In this document: piece by piece, positions 1 through 10,052 of the stretch
Numbering within the stretch: position 1 is the stretch's first letter
How the letters are laid out: each line of letters begins with the position of its first letter
DNA from: Arthrobacter sp. CAN_C5
Lineage (GTDB): Bacteria; Actinomycetota; Actinomycetes; Actinomycetales; Micrococcaceae
Direction: 5' to 3'
NCBI RefSeq assembly: GCF_017875735.1
Contig: NZ_JAGGMZ010000001.1
Span: forward strand, 1,364,001 to 1,428,000
Length of the DNA: 64,000 nt
Program-made: the position numbers and the translations under genes
Notes under the pieces: model-generated
What the model saw: only the letters and a program-made list of their open reading frames with translations
Databases searched by the model: none
Told to the model about the DNA's origin: nothing

Positions 1-1611
1 GAAGACGTCCGTAATGCGTTGAACGAGTTTGCGGCATCCTACGAGCCCGGCAACGCAGAACGCGTTGAAGTCGGCCGCGTGAGCACTGCCAGCGATGGCA
101 TCGCCAAGGTAGAAGGATTGCCTTCGGTGATGGCCAATGAATTGTTGCGTTTCGAAGATGGCACCCTGGGCCTCGCCCAGAACCTCGACACCCGTGAAAT
201 CGGCGTCGTCGTGCTTGGTGACTTCACCGGTATCGAAGAAGGCCAGGAAGTTCACCGCACAGGAGAGATCCTCTCCGTGCCAGTGGGCGACGCCTTCCTC
301 GGCCGCGTAGTTGACCCTCTGGGTCAGCCCATCGATGACCTTGGCGAGATCAAGGCGGAAGCGCGGCGCGCACTGGAGCTTCAGGCGCCGGGCGTTACCG
401 AGCGTAAGTCGGTCCACGAGCCCATGCAGACCGGGCTTAAGGCCATCGACGCGATGATCCCGATCGGCCGTGGCCAGCGCCAGCTGATCATTGGTGATCG
501 TCAGACCGGCAAGACGGCCATCGCCGTCGACACCATCATCAACCAGAAGGCCAACTGGGAGTCCGGCGATGTGAAGAAGCAGGTTCGCTGCATCTACGTC
601 GCCATTGGACAGAAGGCCTCAACTATCGCTGCCGTACGCCAGACCCTTGAGGACAAGGGCGCCCTGGAGTACACCACGATCGTTGCATCACCTGCATCCG
701 ATCCCTCAGGCTTCAAGTACCTGGCACCCTACGCAGGTTCGGCCATCGGCCAGCACTGGATGTACGCCGGCAAACACGTCCTGGTGATCTTCGATGACCT
801 TTCCAAGCAGGCCGAAGCCTACCGAGCGGTGTCGCTGCTGCTGCGTCGTCCACCAGGACGCGAAGCCTACCCGGGCGACGTGTTCTACTTGCACTCCCGT
901 CTGCTGGAGCGTTGTGCGAAGCTCTCCGATGAGCTCGGTGCGGGTTCGATGACCGGTCTGCCGATCGTCGAGACCAAAGCCAACGACGTCTCGGCGTTCA
1001 TTCCGACCAACGTTATCTCGATCACCGACGGGCAGATCTTCCTGCAGTCGGACCTCTTCAACGCCAACCAGCGTCCAGCAGTCGATGTCGGCGTCTCGGT
1101 GTCACGCGTGGGTGGTTCAGCACAGGTCAAGGCCATGAAGAAGGTCTCGGGCACGTTGAAGCTGGACCTCGCGCAGTACCGGGACATGCAGGCGTTCGCA
1201 ATGTTCGCCTCGGACCTGGATGCAGCATCGCGTCAGCAGCTGACCCGCGGTGCGCGCCTGATGGAACTGCTCAAGCAGGGCCAGTATGCACCGTTCCCCG
1301 TAGAGGATCAGGTCGTTTCGATCTGGGCCGGCACCAACGGCTACCTCGACGACGTACCGGTTGAGGACGTTCGCAAGTTCGAGGGCCAGTTCCTCGAGCA
1401 CCTGCGGCACAAGTCGTCAGTCCTCACCACCCTGGCCGAGACCAACCTCCTTGAGGACTCCACCGTCGACGAGCTGAAGAAGCAGATCGACGACTTCAAG
1501 CAGGGCTTCTTCGGCGAAGGCCACGATGGACTGGTAGCCGGACACGAAGAGTACAGCGCCCTCTCCGAGGACGAGGTCGACCAGGAGAAGATCGTCAAGC
1601 AGAAGCGCTAG
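1..1611 (+). CDS. atpA: F1Fo ATP synthase subunit alpha, 5' end outside window
   Basis: Non-catalytic nucleotide-binding subunit of the F1 head, which alternates with beta in the alpha3beta3 hexamer on the cytoplasmic face of the membrane. The reading frame is open from the first base (E-D-V-R-N-A then L-N-E-F), so the true start lies upstream and the TTG at 19 is internal. The Walker A sequence GDRQTGKT is encoded at 493-516, and the family sequence [10 protein letters not shown] follows in the second half. The frame ends in the actinobacterial-type tail EKIVKQKR. atpG, atpD and atpC follow in the usual order, so this is the distal part of an atp operon. Identification is certain; only a short N-terminal piece is missing. 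Confidence 0.98.
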   Translation, partial: EDVRNALNEFAASYEPGNAERVEVGRVSTASDGIAKVEGLPSVMANELLRFEDGTLGLAQNLDTREIGVVVLGDFTGIEEGQEVHRTGEILSVPVGDAFLGRVVDPLGQPIDDLGEIKAEARRALELQAPGVTERKSVHEPMQTGLKAIDAMIPIGRGQRQLIIGDRQTGKTAIAVDTIINQKANWESGDVKKQVRCIYVAIGQKASTIAAVRQTLEDKGALEYTTIVASPASDPSGFKYLAPYAGSAIGQHWMYAGKHVLVIFDDLSKQAEAYRAVSLLLRRPPGREAYPGDVFYLHSRLLERCAKLSDELGAGSMTGLPIVETKANDVSAFIPTNVISITDGQIFLQSDLFNANQRPAVDVGVSVSRVGGSAQVKAMKKVSGTLKLDLAQYRDMQAFAMFASDLDAASRQQLTRGARLMELLKQGQYAPFPVEDQVVSIWAGTNGYLDDVPVEDVRKFEGQFLEHLRHKSSVLTTLAETNLLEDSTVDELKKQIDDFKQGFFGEGHDGLVAGHEEYSALSEDEVDQEKIVKQKR

Positions 1612-1618
1612 GGAATGA

Positions 1619-1649
1619 GGTACCGGGGTGACTCAGTCACCCCGGTACC
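1619..1649. repeat. Perfect 15-bp inverted repeat between atpA and atpG
   Basis: The arms GGTACCGGGGTGACT and AGTCACCCCGGTACC flank a single central C, giving a very stable intercistronic hairpin eight bases after the atpA stop. No T-run follows on either strand, so it is not a classical intrinsic terminator. Inside an operon it more likely slows 3' exonucleases, marks a processing site or causes partial termination. Confidence 0.8.
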
Positions 1650-1700
1650 ACCCCGGCCTTAGCCGTAATCCCCAGGTGGACTACGAAGGAAAGGACATGT

Positions 1701-2594
1701 ATGGGAGCCCAGATCCGGGTCTACCGCCAGAAGATCACGTCGACCACGTCGATGAGGAAGATCTTCAAGGCGATGGAGCTGATCGCGACTTCTCGCATCG
1801 GCAAGGCAAGGGCACGAGTATCCTCGTCCCTGCCCTACGCCAATGCGATCACCCGTGCCGTCTCAGCAGTGGCATCGCAGTCAGAGATCGATCACCCGCT
1901 CACCACCGAGCCGGAGCAGATTCGGCGATCGGCGGTTCTCGTGATGACCTCAGACCGCGGACTCGCGGGATCCTACTCAGCGAGCGTGCTGAAGCAGGCC
2001 GAATCACTGATCGAGCTGCTTCGGGAAGAAGGCAAGGAAGTCAAAACCTACCTTGTCGGTCGGAAGGCGCAGGCCTACTTCGACTTCCGGGACCGCGCGT
2101 TCGAGAACGTGTGGATCGGCGGGACTGACGCGCCAGATTTTGAAACCGCACGCGAGATCGGCAAAGCACTCCTGGCCGAGTTCAATACGGACTTCGAAGA
2201 CGGCGGCGTCGACGAAATCCATGTCGTTTACACCCGCTTCAGGTCAATGGTGTTGCAGGAACCAACGGTAATCCGCCTGCTTCCACTCGAGGTCGTCGAA
2301 GAGGAAGCAGCATCTGAATCAGATCTGTTGCCGCTCTACGAGTATGAGCCGGAGCCCGAAATGGTTCTGGACGCACTGCTCCCCCGCTACATCGAGTCGC
2401 GGATCTTCGCGGCCCTGTTGCAGGCAGCAGCGAGCGAACTCGCCGCCCGTCAGCGGGCAATGAAGTCCGCAGGCGACAACGCAACTGATCTGATCAAGAA
2501 GTACACCCGGCTCCGCAACACTGCGCGCCAGGCGGAGATCACCCAGGAACTTTCGGAGATTGTGGCAGGTGCGGACGCGCTCAGCGCATCCTAG
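1701..2594 (+). CDS. atpG: F1Fo ATP synthase subunit gamma
   Basis: Central rotor shaft of F1, a long antiparallel coiled coil of N- and C-terminal helices that turns inside alpha3beta3. The 297-residue product starts [12 protein letters not shown] and has the conserved N-terminal helix segment [19 protein letters not shown] and the C-terminal helix with [16 protein letters not shown]. The ATG at 1701 is preceded by the purine stretch GAAGGAAAGGA. It sits 89 bp after atpA, a gap that holds a strong hairpin, and 78 bp before atpD. Length and order match the family. Confidence 0.97.
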   Translation: MGAQIRVYRQKITSTTSMRKIFKAMELIATSRIGKARARVSSSLPYANAITRAVSAVASQSEIDHPLTTEPEQIRRSAVLVMTSDRGLAGSYSASVLKQAESLIELLREEGKEVKTYLVGRKAQAYFDFRDRAFENVWIGGTDAPDFETAREIGKALLAEFNTDFEDGGVDEIHVVYTRFRSMVLQEPTVIRLLPLEVVEEEAASESDLLPLYEYEPEPEMVLDALLPRYIESRIFAALLQAAASELAARQRAMKSAGDNATDLIKKYTRLRNTARQAEITQELSEIVAGADALSAS

Positions 2595-2639
2595 CTTCCC
2601 CGCAAATTCTTGAACCTGCTCCACCCTAGTTAGACTTAG

Positions 2640-4136
<1,497 letters not shown>

Positions 4137-4141
4137 CGTTC

Positions 4142-4426
4142 ATGGCTGAACTCGAAGTAGAAATCGTCGCGGCGGACCATTTTGTCTGGTCCGGCGCGGC
4201 GACCATGGTCAGGGCTCGCACCAGCGACGGCGAAATCGGTATCCTGCCCGGGCATGCTCCGATGCTCGCCATCCTGGCTGAAGGCGAAATGGCCATTGAG
4301 CCCGTCTCCGGTGAACGGCTATTGGTAACGGTTGACGGAGGGTTCTTCTCTGTCGACAGCAACCGGGTAGTCATTGTCGCTGACAACGCGAAGATCGGCG
4401 GCAATGTGTCTGCGGAGACTCGCTGA
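4142..4426 (+). CDS. atpC: F1Fo ATP synthase subunit epsilon, short form
   Basis: Epsilon belongs to the central stalk, joining gamma to the c-ring. The 94-residue product has the N-terminal beta-sandwich (MAELEVEIVAADHFVWSG, then GEIGILPGHAPMLAIL) and ends at GGNVSAETR. The E. coli protein is about 139 residues long because of a C-terminal helical hairpin that inhibits ATP hydrolysis; that hairpin is absent here. The gene follows atpD by five bases and precedes DUF2550 by eight, so it is co-transcribed. Confidence 0.95.
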   Translation: MAELEVEIVAADHFVWSGAATMVRARTSDGEIGILPGHAPMLAILAEGEMAIEPVSGERLLVTVDGGFFSVDSNRVVIVADNAKIGGNVSAETR

Positions 4427-4434
4427 CAGCACCG

Positions 4435-4869
4435 GTGATGGACGGTCTAGGTATAGCCTTCATCACGCTCGCAGCGATCTTTCTGCTGCTGGTGCTTGCC
4501 ATCATGGCTTTCGGTCTTCGCCGGCTTCAGCTGCGCGGAGCGCTCGGAACCTTTGACGCCTCCATCTGCTTCCCTCCCCAGGGATGGCAGATGGGGGTTT
4601 GTCGTTATACGGACCTGCATCTTGAATGGCTTCAGATGGCATCCTTGAGTCCTCGTCCCCGCTACCGTTATCTACGCAGTTCGCTGGAGCTTAAGGGATG
4701 GCGTCAGCCCACTGAGGCTGAGAAACGCCGGATCCAGCCCGGCGCGATAGTGGTCACGCTGGACTACGAGGGCCAGGAAGTGTTGCTGGCGATGAAGTTC
4801 GACGTCTACGCGGGCCTGTCCTCGTGGCTGGAGGCGGGACCGGTTGTCGGGATAGGTACCTGGCGCTGA
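4435..4869 (+). CDS. DUF2550 family membrane protein
   Basis: Product of 143-144 residues; the start is either GTG 4435 or the adjacent ATG 4438. One N-terminal transmembrane helix (about residues 8-28, IAFITLAAIFLLLVLAIMAF) is followed by a soluble domain with several Trp and Tyr residues (for example GWRQPTEAEKRRI and WLEAGPVVGIGTWR). It matches DUF2550, a family found directly after atpC in actinobacteria (Rv1312 in Mycobacterium tuberculosis). No biochemical function is known to me. The fixed position suggests a role linked to ATP synthase assembly or regulation, which is inference only. Confidence 0.85.
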   Translation: MMDGLGIAFITLAAIFLLLVLAIMAFGLRRLQLRGALGTFDASICFPPQGWQMGVCRYTDLHLEWLQMASLSPRPRYRYLRSSLELKGWRQPTEAEKRRIQPGAIVVTLDYEGQEVLLAMKFDVYAGLSSWLEAGPVVGIGTWR

Positions 4870-4878
4870 GATCCACAT

Positions 4879-4920
4879 ATAGGTAGGGCCCCCACGGTGA
4901 TCCGTGGGGGCCCTACCTAT
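4879..4920. terminator. Bidirectional hairpin between DUF2550 and csp
   Basis: A perfect 19-bp stem (arms 4879-4897 and 4902-4920, ATAGGTAGGGCCCCCACGG and its complement) closes a TGAT tetraloop. It lies between two convergent genes and would terminate transcripts from both sides. There is no real U-tract, as is common in high-GC actinobacteria. Confidence 0.85.
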
Positions 4921-4957
4921 AAAGAACCGGTCGACTGCTGAGACGACCGATCGGACG

Positions 4958-5161
4958 CTACAGGGCGGTGACGCCGGTAGCCTGGGGGCCCTTGGCGCCC
5001 TGACCGATTTCGAACTGAACGCGCTGGTTTTCGTCGAGAGTCTTGAATCCACCGGTCTGGATCTCAGAGTAATGTACAAAAACATCGCCGTCGGAGTCGT
5101 CCGGGGTGATGAAGCCGAAGCCCTTTTCAGCGTTAAACCATTTCACAGTGCCCTGTGCCAT
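4958..5161 (-). CDS. Cold-shock protein, CspA family
   Basis: A 67-residue OB-fold single-strand nucleic-acid chaperone. The product begins [19 protein letters not shown] and contains the RNP1 motif KGFGFI and the RNP2 motif VFVHY. The start ATG at 5161 is set by a strong GGAGGAG six bases upstream; longer in-frame extensions do not look like this family. It is a single-gene unit with its own promoter about 165 nt upstream, giving a long leader like those of cold-regulated csp genes. It converges on the DUF2550 gene across a shared hairpin. Confidence 0.97.
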   Translation of the reverse strand: MAQGTVKWFNAEKGFGFITPDDSDGDVFVHYSEIQTGGFKTLDENQRVQFEIGQGAKGPQATGVTAL

Positions 5162-5331
5162 TTGTTTCTCCTCCATAATGAAATGTTCAGTCCTACACAC
5201 TGCATGTAGTCCCGGGGTCACTCCACGGAAACAACCTATCGGCACCTCTTGTATTTCGGTTCCGGTGGGAAGTCTCACGCTCGCAACATCGTCTTGCGAG
5301 CATGCTTCACACGTACACAAAGACTGAAATA

Positions 5332-5360
5332 AGCATCACATAATGGCCTGTGCTGGTCAA
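5332..5360 (-). promoter_or_regulatory. Probable csp promoter with long 5' leader
   Basis: On the minus strand TTGACC (5360-5355) is followed after 17 bp by GATGCT (5337-5332), which is preceded by TGT as in extended -10 promoters. Transcription would begin near 5325 and leave about 165 nt of untranslated leader before the csp start, similar in size to the cspA leader of E. coli. Confidence 0.55.
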
Positions 5361-5416
5361 CGGAGATTTCGTGCAAATTCTGGGAAATTAGCAAAAGGTA
5401 ACGGGTAGGCATGCTG

Positions 5417-6646
5417 TTAGAACGGTTCCAGCCAGACGCCTTCCCGGAGCACGGCCAGCAATGCAAGGTCGGCGGTCACCACCACGGCATCGGCGCGCAG
5501 GCCCAGCCGGAGGCTGCCGATTTCATCGGCGAGTCCGAGGACGTTGGCGGGGACCGCGGTCGCGGAGGCCACCGCATCTTTGAGGGGTACACCGGCGTCA
5601 ACGGTGCGGCGCACCACATCAAGCAGAACTGCCGTACCGCCGGCGAGGGATCCGGTGCGGTCAAGGGTAGCTACGCCATTGGCGACTGTCACAGCGGAGG
5701 AGCCCAGATGGTAGTTGCCGTCGGGGAGACCCGCCGCGGCCATTGAATCGGTCACCAACGTGATGTTCTCCGACCCTACGAGGTCGAAAACAGTCAGGAC
5801 CGTTTGGGGATCCAGGTGAGCGTTGTCAGCGATCAGTTCGACGACGGCAGTCCCCGCTTTCGCTGCCCTGAGGCAGGCGGCTACCGGCCCGGGGGAGCGG
5901 TGGTGCAGTGGCGGCATCCCATTGAAGAGGTGTGTGACGGTGGGTCGCATGCTGTAGCCGTCGAACCCGGATGACTCCATTTCCTCCCAGGCGAGTGACA
6001 GCGACGCTGCAGCGGTGTCGGCGTCGGCATCGGTGTGGCCGAGGGACGGGGTGATCCCGTGGGTGGTCAGGATATCGACCAGTGCATCCGCTCCAGGCAG
6101 CTCCGGCGCGTAGGTCATGGTCTTGAGCCTGCCCTGTGCCGCTTCGATCAGGTCTGCCACATAGTCGGGTTCAGGGTCGGAAATGTAGTCGGGGTTTTGG
6201 GCGCCGCAGCGTGCGACCGAGACAAACGGTCCTTCCGCGTGGATGCCCGCGATGACCCCTTCCTCTGCCAGCCCGGCCAGGACCGCAAGCGCATTGATCA
6301 AGTCTTGCCGCGGAGCGGTCATGGTGCTCGCCAGGACGGTGGTGGTGCCGCTGCGGTGGAGGAAGTCGACCGCCCGGCGCGCGGCACTTACATCAGCATT
6401 GGCGAAGTCCCCGCCGTTGGCTCCGTGACAGTGGGTGTCCACGAGTCCGGGTAGGAGGATACTGCCCGGCGGGAATTCCCGATCCGCCGGTGCGGATCCG
6501 CCATCGAATGCGGCAGCTGGGCCGGCGAACGAAATGCGATCGCCGTCGACAGCCAGCACCCCGTCATCAATGATTCCGGCCTCGGTGATGATGCGTCCAC
6601 GAATGTAACGCACAGTGGAGCGTCCAGGAATCTCGTTGCTGACCAT
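5417..6646 (-). CDS. nagA: N-acetylglucosamine-6-phosphate deacetylase
   Basis: Removes acetate from GlcNAc-6-phosphate to give glucosamine-6-phosphate in amino-sugar use and cell-wall recycling. The 409-residue amidohydrolase has the metal-site motif DTHCHGANGGDF, HAEGPF, the loop SLGHTDAD, HLFNGMPPLHHRSPG and the catalytic-aspartate region LVTDSMAAAGLPDG. The ATG at 6646 lies six bases after a TAGAAT hexamer, suggesting a leaderless mRNA. The partner deaminase nagB is more than 11 kb away and on the other strand, so the two are not an operon here. Confidence 0.95.
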   Translation of the reverse strand: MVSNEIPGRSTVRYIRGRIITEAGIIDDGVLAVDGDRISFAGPAAAFDGGSAPADREFPPGSILLPGLVDTHCHGANGGDFANADVSAARRAVDFLHRSGTTTVLASTMTAPRQDLINALAVLAGLAEEGVIAGIHAEGPFVSVARCGAQNPDYISDPEPDYVADLIEAAQGRLKTMTYAPELPGADALVDILTTHGITPSLGHTDADADTAAASLSLAWEEMESSGFDGYSMRPTVTHLFNGMPPLHHRSPGPVAACLRAAKAGTAVVELIADNAHLDPQTVLTVFDLVGSENITLVTDSMAAAGLPDGNYHLGSSAVTVANGVATLDRTGSLAGGTAVLLDVVRRTVDAGVPLKDAVASATAVPANVLGLADEIGSLRLGLRADAVVVTADLALLAVLREGVWLEPF

Positions 6647-6652
6647 AGCCTG

Positions 6653-6658
6653 ATTCTA
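6653..6658 (-). promoter_or_regulatory. Leaderless -10 element for nagA
   Basis: TAGAAT on the minus strand ends six bases before the nagA ATG and no Shine-Dalgarno sequence is present. This spacing places the transcription start at or next to the start codon. Confidence 0.55.
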
Positions 6659-6732
6659 TGCGCAGCTCGCGGGTTGGTCGCGTGGATGACCTTGTGCTGT
6701 GGCTTTCCGAGCGCAAGGTCCTTTCTCGGTGC

Positions 6733-8505
6733 TTAGGGTCGCGACCTGTCCTGCTTCACAGTCCTGACCTGTTCCATAGTCTTGAAAATTTCCATAGTCC
6801 TGAAGATTCCCGCAGCCCTGACCTGTTGACGTTCGATTATCGCGTTGCCGGGTAGGGGTGGTGCGGTGGAGTGGTAGGTGTGGCCGGTGGGGGTGGTGGT
6901 TTTGAGCTGATGTCTCGGTCCGGGTGCGGGGGCTACAGTCCAGCCGGGGTGTTCTTTGGTGTGGTTGCATGCTTCGCAGAGTCCTGCCCCGTTCGTGATC
7001 GATGTCGGCCCGCCCCGATGCCACGGGATGATGTGGTCGATGTGGCGGATCGGGGCGTCGCAGTACGGGGTCCGGCAGGTGTCATCCCGGGCAGTAATAA
7101 ACCGGCGTTGCGCTTTGGTGAAGAGCCGGGCCGTGGAATCCATCGCCACCAAATCCCCGGTCGATGGGGCGGTGTAGAGGCGACGTAACCAGACGTCGAA
7201 AGCACGGTGTGCGGCGGAGTCGCTTGGATCCTTCCGGCCAGTGCCAGTGCCAGTGCCGCCAGCTGGCCCTGCCCCGGCCGAATCTGCCCGACCGATTGCT
7301 GGGCTGGTTGGACCGCCCTGGCTGATTGCTGGCTCAGCACCCGGTTCGGTTGTGGTGGGACGCTGGCCTGTTGGTGTGCCTGAGCCTTCTAGAATGCCCG
7401 GGCCTGTTGGTGTCCGTGGGCTGGTCGGTGTCTCTGCCTGAAGGAGGTTGCGTGCCCAGCTGGAGGGGACGCTGCCGTAGCCGGGGATCCTGGCTGGTTC
7501 GCTGTCGCCTTGGAAGAGGGCACGGTCGGTCATGATGAGCTGCAACTCGACCCGGCTGATACCCCCGGGGACCCCGGTGACGCGTTCGACGAGGGTATCG
7601 GCCATCACCTGACCCCGGGACCTGGGGTCACCGGCACCCCGGACCGTGTCAGCGTGACGAGTCAACACGGCGTAGGTGGCGACGGCTTCCTTCACCGGAA
7701 GCAACGCGGTCAGATAGGCCATGGTGTCCGGTGCCGGCCGGATACTCACACACCGCTCCGTCACAGCGTGGGCGGCCCGGTTCACCACCGACCGGGGATC
7801 CCGCCGGTACGCGGCTGCCTTCGCAGCGGCGACGACCGCCTTATCCCCGTATCCGGTGAACCTACCCGTATCAGCTGATAGCTCTTCATCCACGGCAGCC
7901 CGGTCAGCACTACTGAGGCACGCGGTCTCTTTCACCAACAGGGTCGCCCGCCACTCATTGAGCTGACCCGTGTGAAGGGCCGCCAGTGTGTGGGGCATCT
8001 CCGTGACCAGCGCCCGCGCCAAGCCGAGGAGCCGGCTGCCGCGGGACGGGGATTCACGCCTGGCTAATGCGACCTGCGCCCCCACCCCTTTGCCCTGTTC
8101 GGCGGCGGGTACCCCGGCGAGGGTTTGGGTGTCGCGTTCAGCGACGTCGATCGCAACCGTGATCCGGGCCTGCACCCCAGCAATCGCCGACTTCAGATCC
8201 TCCAACTCCCGCAACTGATCAATCAACCCTGCCGCATCCACCGCCGGTTTCAGGGAGTTCAGCGCTTCGGCCAGGGCTAGGGTGGAACGCTCACGGCCAA
8301 CCCCGGCAAGGGTGCTCACAGGAGTGTTGCTCGTCGGAGCAGCACCGGCAGACGTAGCAGAAGAAGAATCGACAGGAATGCCGTCCGCAGCACCAGAGAG
8401 TCGGCCGCGCTCAGGTTCACGACAAGCACCCGAGGCTCCCCGCGCAGCCGTCACCCGGGAGGGGATTCCCCTCCGTTTCGGTGATGGAGCTGCGCTGCCT
8501 TCCAT
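6733..8505 (-). CDS. DUF222 / HNH endonuclease domain protein (13E12-repeat type)
   Basis: A 590-residue protein with an N-terminal low-complexity region, a central DUF222 domain (about residues 80-330), a Pro/Thr/Gly-rich linker (about 355-430) and a C-terminal HNH nuclease domain: [20 protein letters not shown], then [13 protein letters not shown], residues 474-522. The His of HIDHI and the two CxxC pairs are intact, so nuclease activity is plausible. The family is multicopy in actinobacteria, where mycobacterial members are called 13E12-repeat proteins. The tail consists of degenerate hexapeptide repeats. A LexA-type box lies 64 bp upstream, which suggests SOS control. Substrate and biological role are unknown. 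Confidence 0.9.
   Translation of the reverse strand: MEGSAAPSPKRRGIPSRVTAARGASGACREPERGRLSGAADGIPVDSSSATSAGAAPTSNTPVSTLAGVGRERSTLALAEALNSLKPAVDAAGLIDQLRELEDLKSAIAGVQARITVAIDVAERDTQTLAGVPAAEQGKGVGAQVALARRESPSRGSRLLGLARALVTEMPHTLAALHTGQLNEWRATLLVKETACLSSADRAAVDEELSADTGRFTGYGDKAVVAAAKAAAYRRDPRSVVNRAAHAVTERCVSIRPAPDTMAYLTALLPVKEAVATYAVLTRHADTVRGAGDPRSRGQVMADTLVERVTGVPGGISRVELQLIMTDRALFQGDSEPARIPGYGSVPSSWARNLLQAETPTSPRTPTGPGILEGSGTPTGQRPTTTEPGAEPAISQGGPTSPAIGRADSAGAGPAGGTGTGTGRKDPSDSAAHRAFDVWLRRLYTAPSTGDLVAMDSTARLFTKAQRRFITARDDTCRTPYCDAPIRHIDHIIPWHRGGPTSITNGAGLCEACNHTKEHPGWTVAPAPGPRHQLKTTTPTGHTYHSTAPPLPGNAIIERQQVRAAGIFRTMEIFKTMEQVRTVKQDRSRP
6755..6826 (-). repeat. Four degenerate 18-bp tandem repeats in the HNH gene tail
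   Basis: Units at 6755-6772, 6773-6790, 6791-6808 and 6809-6826 share the core CAGTCCTGA or TAGTCCTGA. On the coding strand they encode the hexapeptides QVRTVK, IFKTME, IFRTME and QVRAAG. The middle two units are clearly more AT-rich than the rest of the gene. Confidence 0.75.
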
Positions 8506-8568
8506 ACCTCTATTGTCCCAAACACCACCGACATTCCTGCGGAACTAAGGGCTATGTGGACAAACCTC

Positions 8569-8584
8569 TCGAACAAAGTTTCGA
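8569..8584. promoter_or_regulatory. LexA-type SOS box upstream of the DUF222-HNH gene
   Basis: TCGAACAAAGTTTCGA matches the actinobacterial SOS consensus TCGAAC-N4-GTTCGA at 11 of 12 fixed positions. It lies 64 bp before the HNH start codon and behind the end of nucS, so the HNH gene is the only downstream target. Several M. tuberculosis 13E12-repeat genes belong to the LexA regulon, which supports the call. Confidence 0.7.
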
Positions 8585-8658
8585 ACGAAAGGTTGGCACC
8601 CGATATCCGGTTATCTACACCCGATCATCGGCATCTGATAGCCGCCTCAAGGGTCAGG

Positions 8659-9354
8659 CTAGAAGAGGCGTGACTCGACGTCGTCTACCCCACGCATCAT
8701 GTCGTAATCCAACGTCAGGCAGTCGATACCCCGATCCAGGGCCAGCACGCGTGCCTGTGGTTTGATCTGCTGTGCCGCAAAGATTCCCCTGACCGGAGAC
8801 ATCAGGGGATCCCGATTAAGGAGTTCGAGGTACCTGGTCAGCTGTTCAACACCATCGATGTCGCCCCGGCGCTTGAGCTCAATGGCCACAGTGGCTCCTG
8901 AGGCATCACGGGCAAGGATATCCACGGGCCCGATGGCGGTCATGTACTCACGGCGAATCAGCGTAAAACCGGCGCCAGCGAGATGGATCTGCTCAGCCAG
9001 AAGGCGCTGCAGATCTGCCTCAACGCCGTCCTTGACCAGGCCGGGATCCACTCCCAGATCATGCGAAGTCTCGTGAATGAGCTCATGAATATTGATTACC
9101 AGGCGGTCGTCGGTCTTGGCATGCTGCACGTTCCACACTTCGGTGACACCCAGCTCGGTGTCCGCCTCGTCGGGAGTGACAATGCGCAGGGTGGCTGGCG
9201 GGCTCATCCAGTTGAGGGGCTTGTAAGAGCCGCCGTCGGAGTGGACCAATACTGACCCGTCGGCCTTGACCATCAGCAGTCGGGTGGCCAAGGGCAGGTG
9301 GGCCCGGAGGCGGCCGATGTAATCGACTGAGCACTGGGCTACAACTAAACGCAC
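8659..9354 (-). CDS. nucS: Mismatch-specific endonuclease NucS
   Basis: NucS (EndoMS) cuts both strands at mismatches and is the basis of the MutS/MutL-independent repair used by most actinobacteria. The 231-residue product begins at a GTG ([17 protein letters not shown]) preceded by GGATGG; longer in-frame versions do not match the family. Catalytic residues are visible as D145 in AIGPVDIL and E159-x-K161 in AIELKRR. The C-terminus DVESRLF fits the clamp-binding tail ending in LF. It is transcribed alone, divergent from the zinc-ribbon gene, and lies directly upstream of the SOS-linked HNH gene on the same strand. Confidence 0.95.
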   Translation of the reverse strand: MRLVVAQCSVDYIGRLRAHLPLATRLLMVKADGSVLVHSDGGSYKPLNWMSPPATLRIVTPDEADTELGVTEVWNVQHAKTDDRLVINIHELIHETSHDLGVDPGLVKDGVEADLQRLLAEQIHLAGAGFTLIRREYMTAIGPVDILARDASGATVAIELKRRGDIDGVEQLTRYLELLNRDPLMSPVRGIFAAQQIKPQARVLALDRGIDCLTLDYDMMRGVDDVESRLF

Positions 9355-9641
9355 GTATTGCCATCCAATTCGCTGAGTGGTTTGGGGGTACCTAAATCGT
9401 CCCACAATGCGCAGAGAACCCCTGCCCCCGAAACTAAGGCAGGGAGTGCCGGAAGGTGGCTGGTGCTCGGCGGCTACTGCGGCCTGTCGGGCCGCGAGCA
9501 CTATTCAGACGATGTAGGCAAGCAGCCCCAGACCCAGCGGCTCGTCGTGATGTCGGCAGTTTCGGAAGGTTCGGAGACCGTCGCGGGCGCGTCGCTGAGG
9601 TGGGTCAGAATATCTCGTCTTATTCGATCCGATTCATCGGG

Positions 9642-9647
9642 CAGACT
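9642..9647 (+). promoter_or_regulatory. Possible leaderless -10 element for the zinc-ribbon gene
   Basis: CAGACT ends six bases before the ATG at 9654, with no Shine-Dalgarno sequence. It differs from the TANNNT pattern at its first base. The 299-bp divergent spacer 9355-9653 must also hold the nucS promoter; nothing else stands out in it. Confidence 0.35.
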
Positions 9648-9653
9648 AGGTCT

Positions 9654-9986
9654 ATGCCGCGTTCCAACCGTCCCCGTCGTCCCGGGAAGCCAACAGCTCA
9701 GCCCGGGCGCAAGACCGGCCCGGTGCCCGAGATCGATCTTGAGCGGGCGCGGGCTGGCATTCCGACCCACGAAAGCGCGCCCGACGGCGAGTGGTCGGTG
9801 CGCCGGATCACCGAGCGCAACGCTGCCAAGGACTATGTATGTCCGGGCTGCCACCGGGTGATTCCATCCGGCCTCGCACACCTGGTGGTCTGGCAGGAAG
9901 ACTCACTGTTCGGCGCTGCCGCGGGGCTGGCTGGCCGGCGCCACTGGCACGTGAACTGTTGGCGGACCCGAAGCTACAAGTACTGA
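9654..9986 (+). CDS. Small basic zinc-binding protein, conserved in actinobacteria
   Basis: A 110-residue product with a basic N-terminus (MPRSNRPRRPGK) and a probable zinc site made of YVCPGCH (residues 62-68) and HWHVNCW near the C-terminus. Homologues are often annotated as ATP/GTP-binding protein, but no P-loop is visible here. The Cys/His pattern looks more like a nucleic-acid-binding zinc ribbon or treble clef. It is divergent from nucS and 66 bp before an alpha/beta hydrolase. The function is not known. Confidence 0.75.
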   Translation: MPRSNRPRRPGKPTAQPGRKTGPVPEIDLERARAGIPTHESAPDGEWSVRRITERNAAKDYVCPGCHRVIPSGLAHLVVWQEDSLFGAAAGLAGRRHWHVNCWRTRSYKY

Positions 9987-10040
9987 GCCGACGACGGCGC
10001 AGGGCCGCTCCGGATACCGCGGGGCTATCCCGTGTTCCCC

Positions 10041-10046
10041 TAGACT
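10041..10046 (+). promoter_or_regulatory. Leaderless -10 element for the alpha/beta hydrolase
   Basis: TAGACT ends six bases before the ATG at 10053 and no ribosome-binding site is present, the same layout as in front of rph and the ADP-ribosylglycohydrolase gene. Confidence 0.55.
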
Positions 10047-10052
10047 GAAACG

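Noticed and set aside
1628-2128. An alternative plus-strand frame starting between atpA and atpG
   Set aside because: It overlaps atpG out of frame and has no family resemblance; atpG itself is certain.
6733-8505. The HNH protein as a homing endonuclease or mobile element
   Set aside because: It is an intact DUF222-HNH protein in its own transcription unit, not inserted in another gene, with no intein or intron boundaries or flanking repeats.
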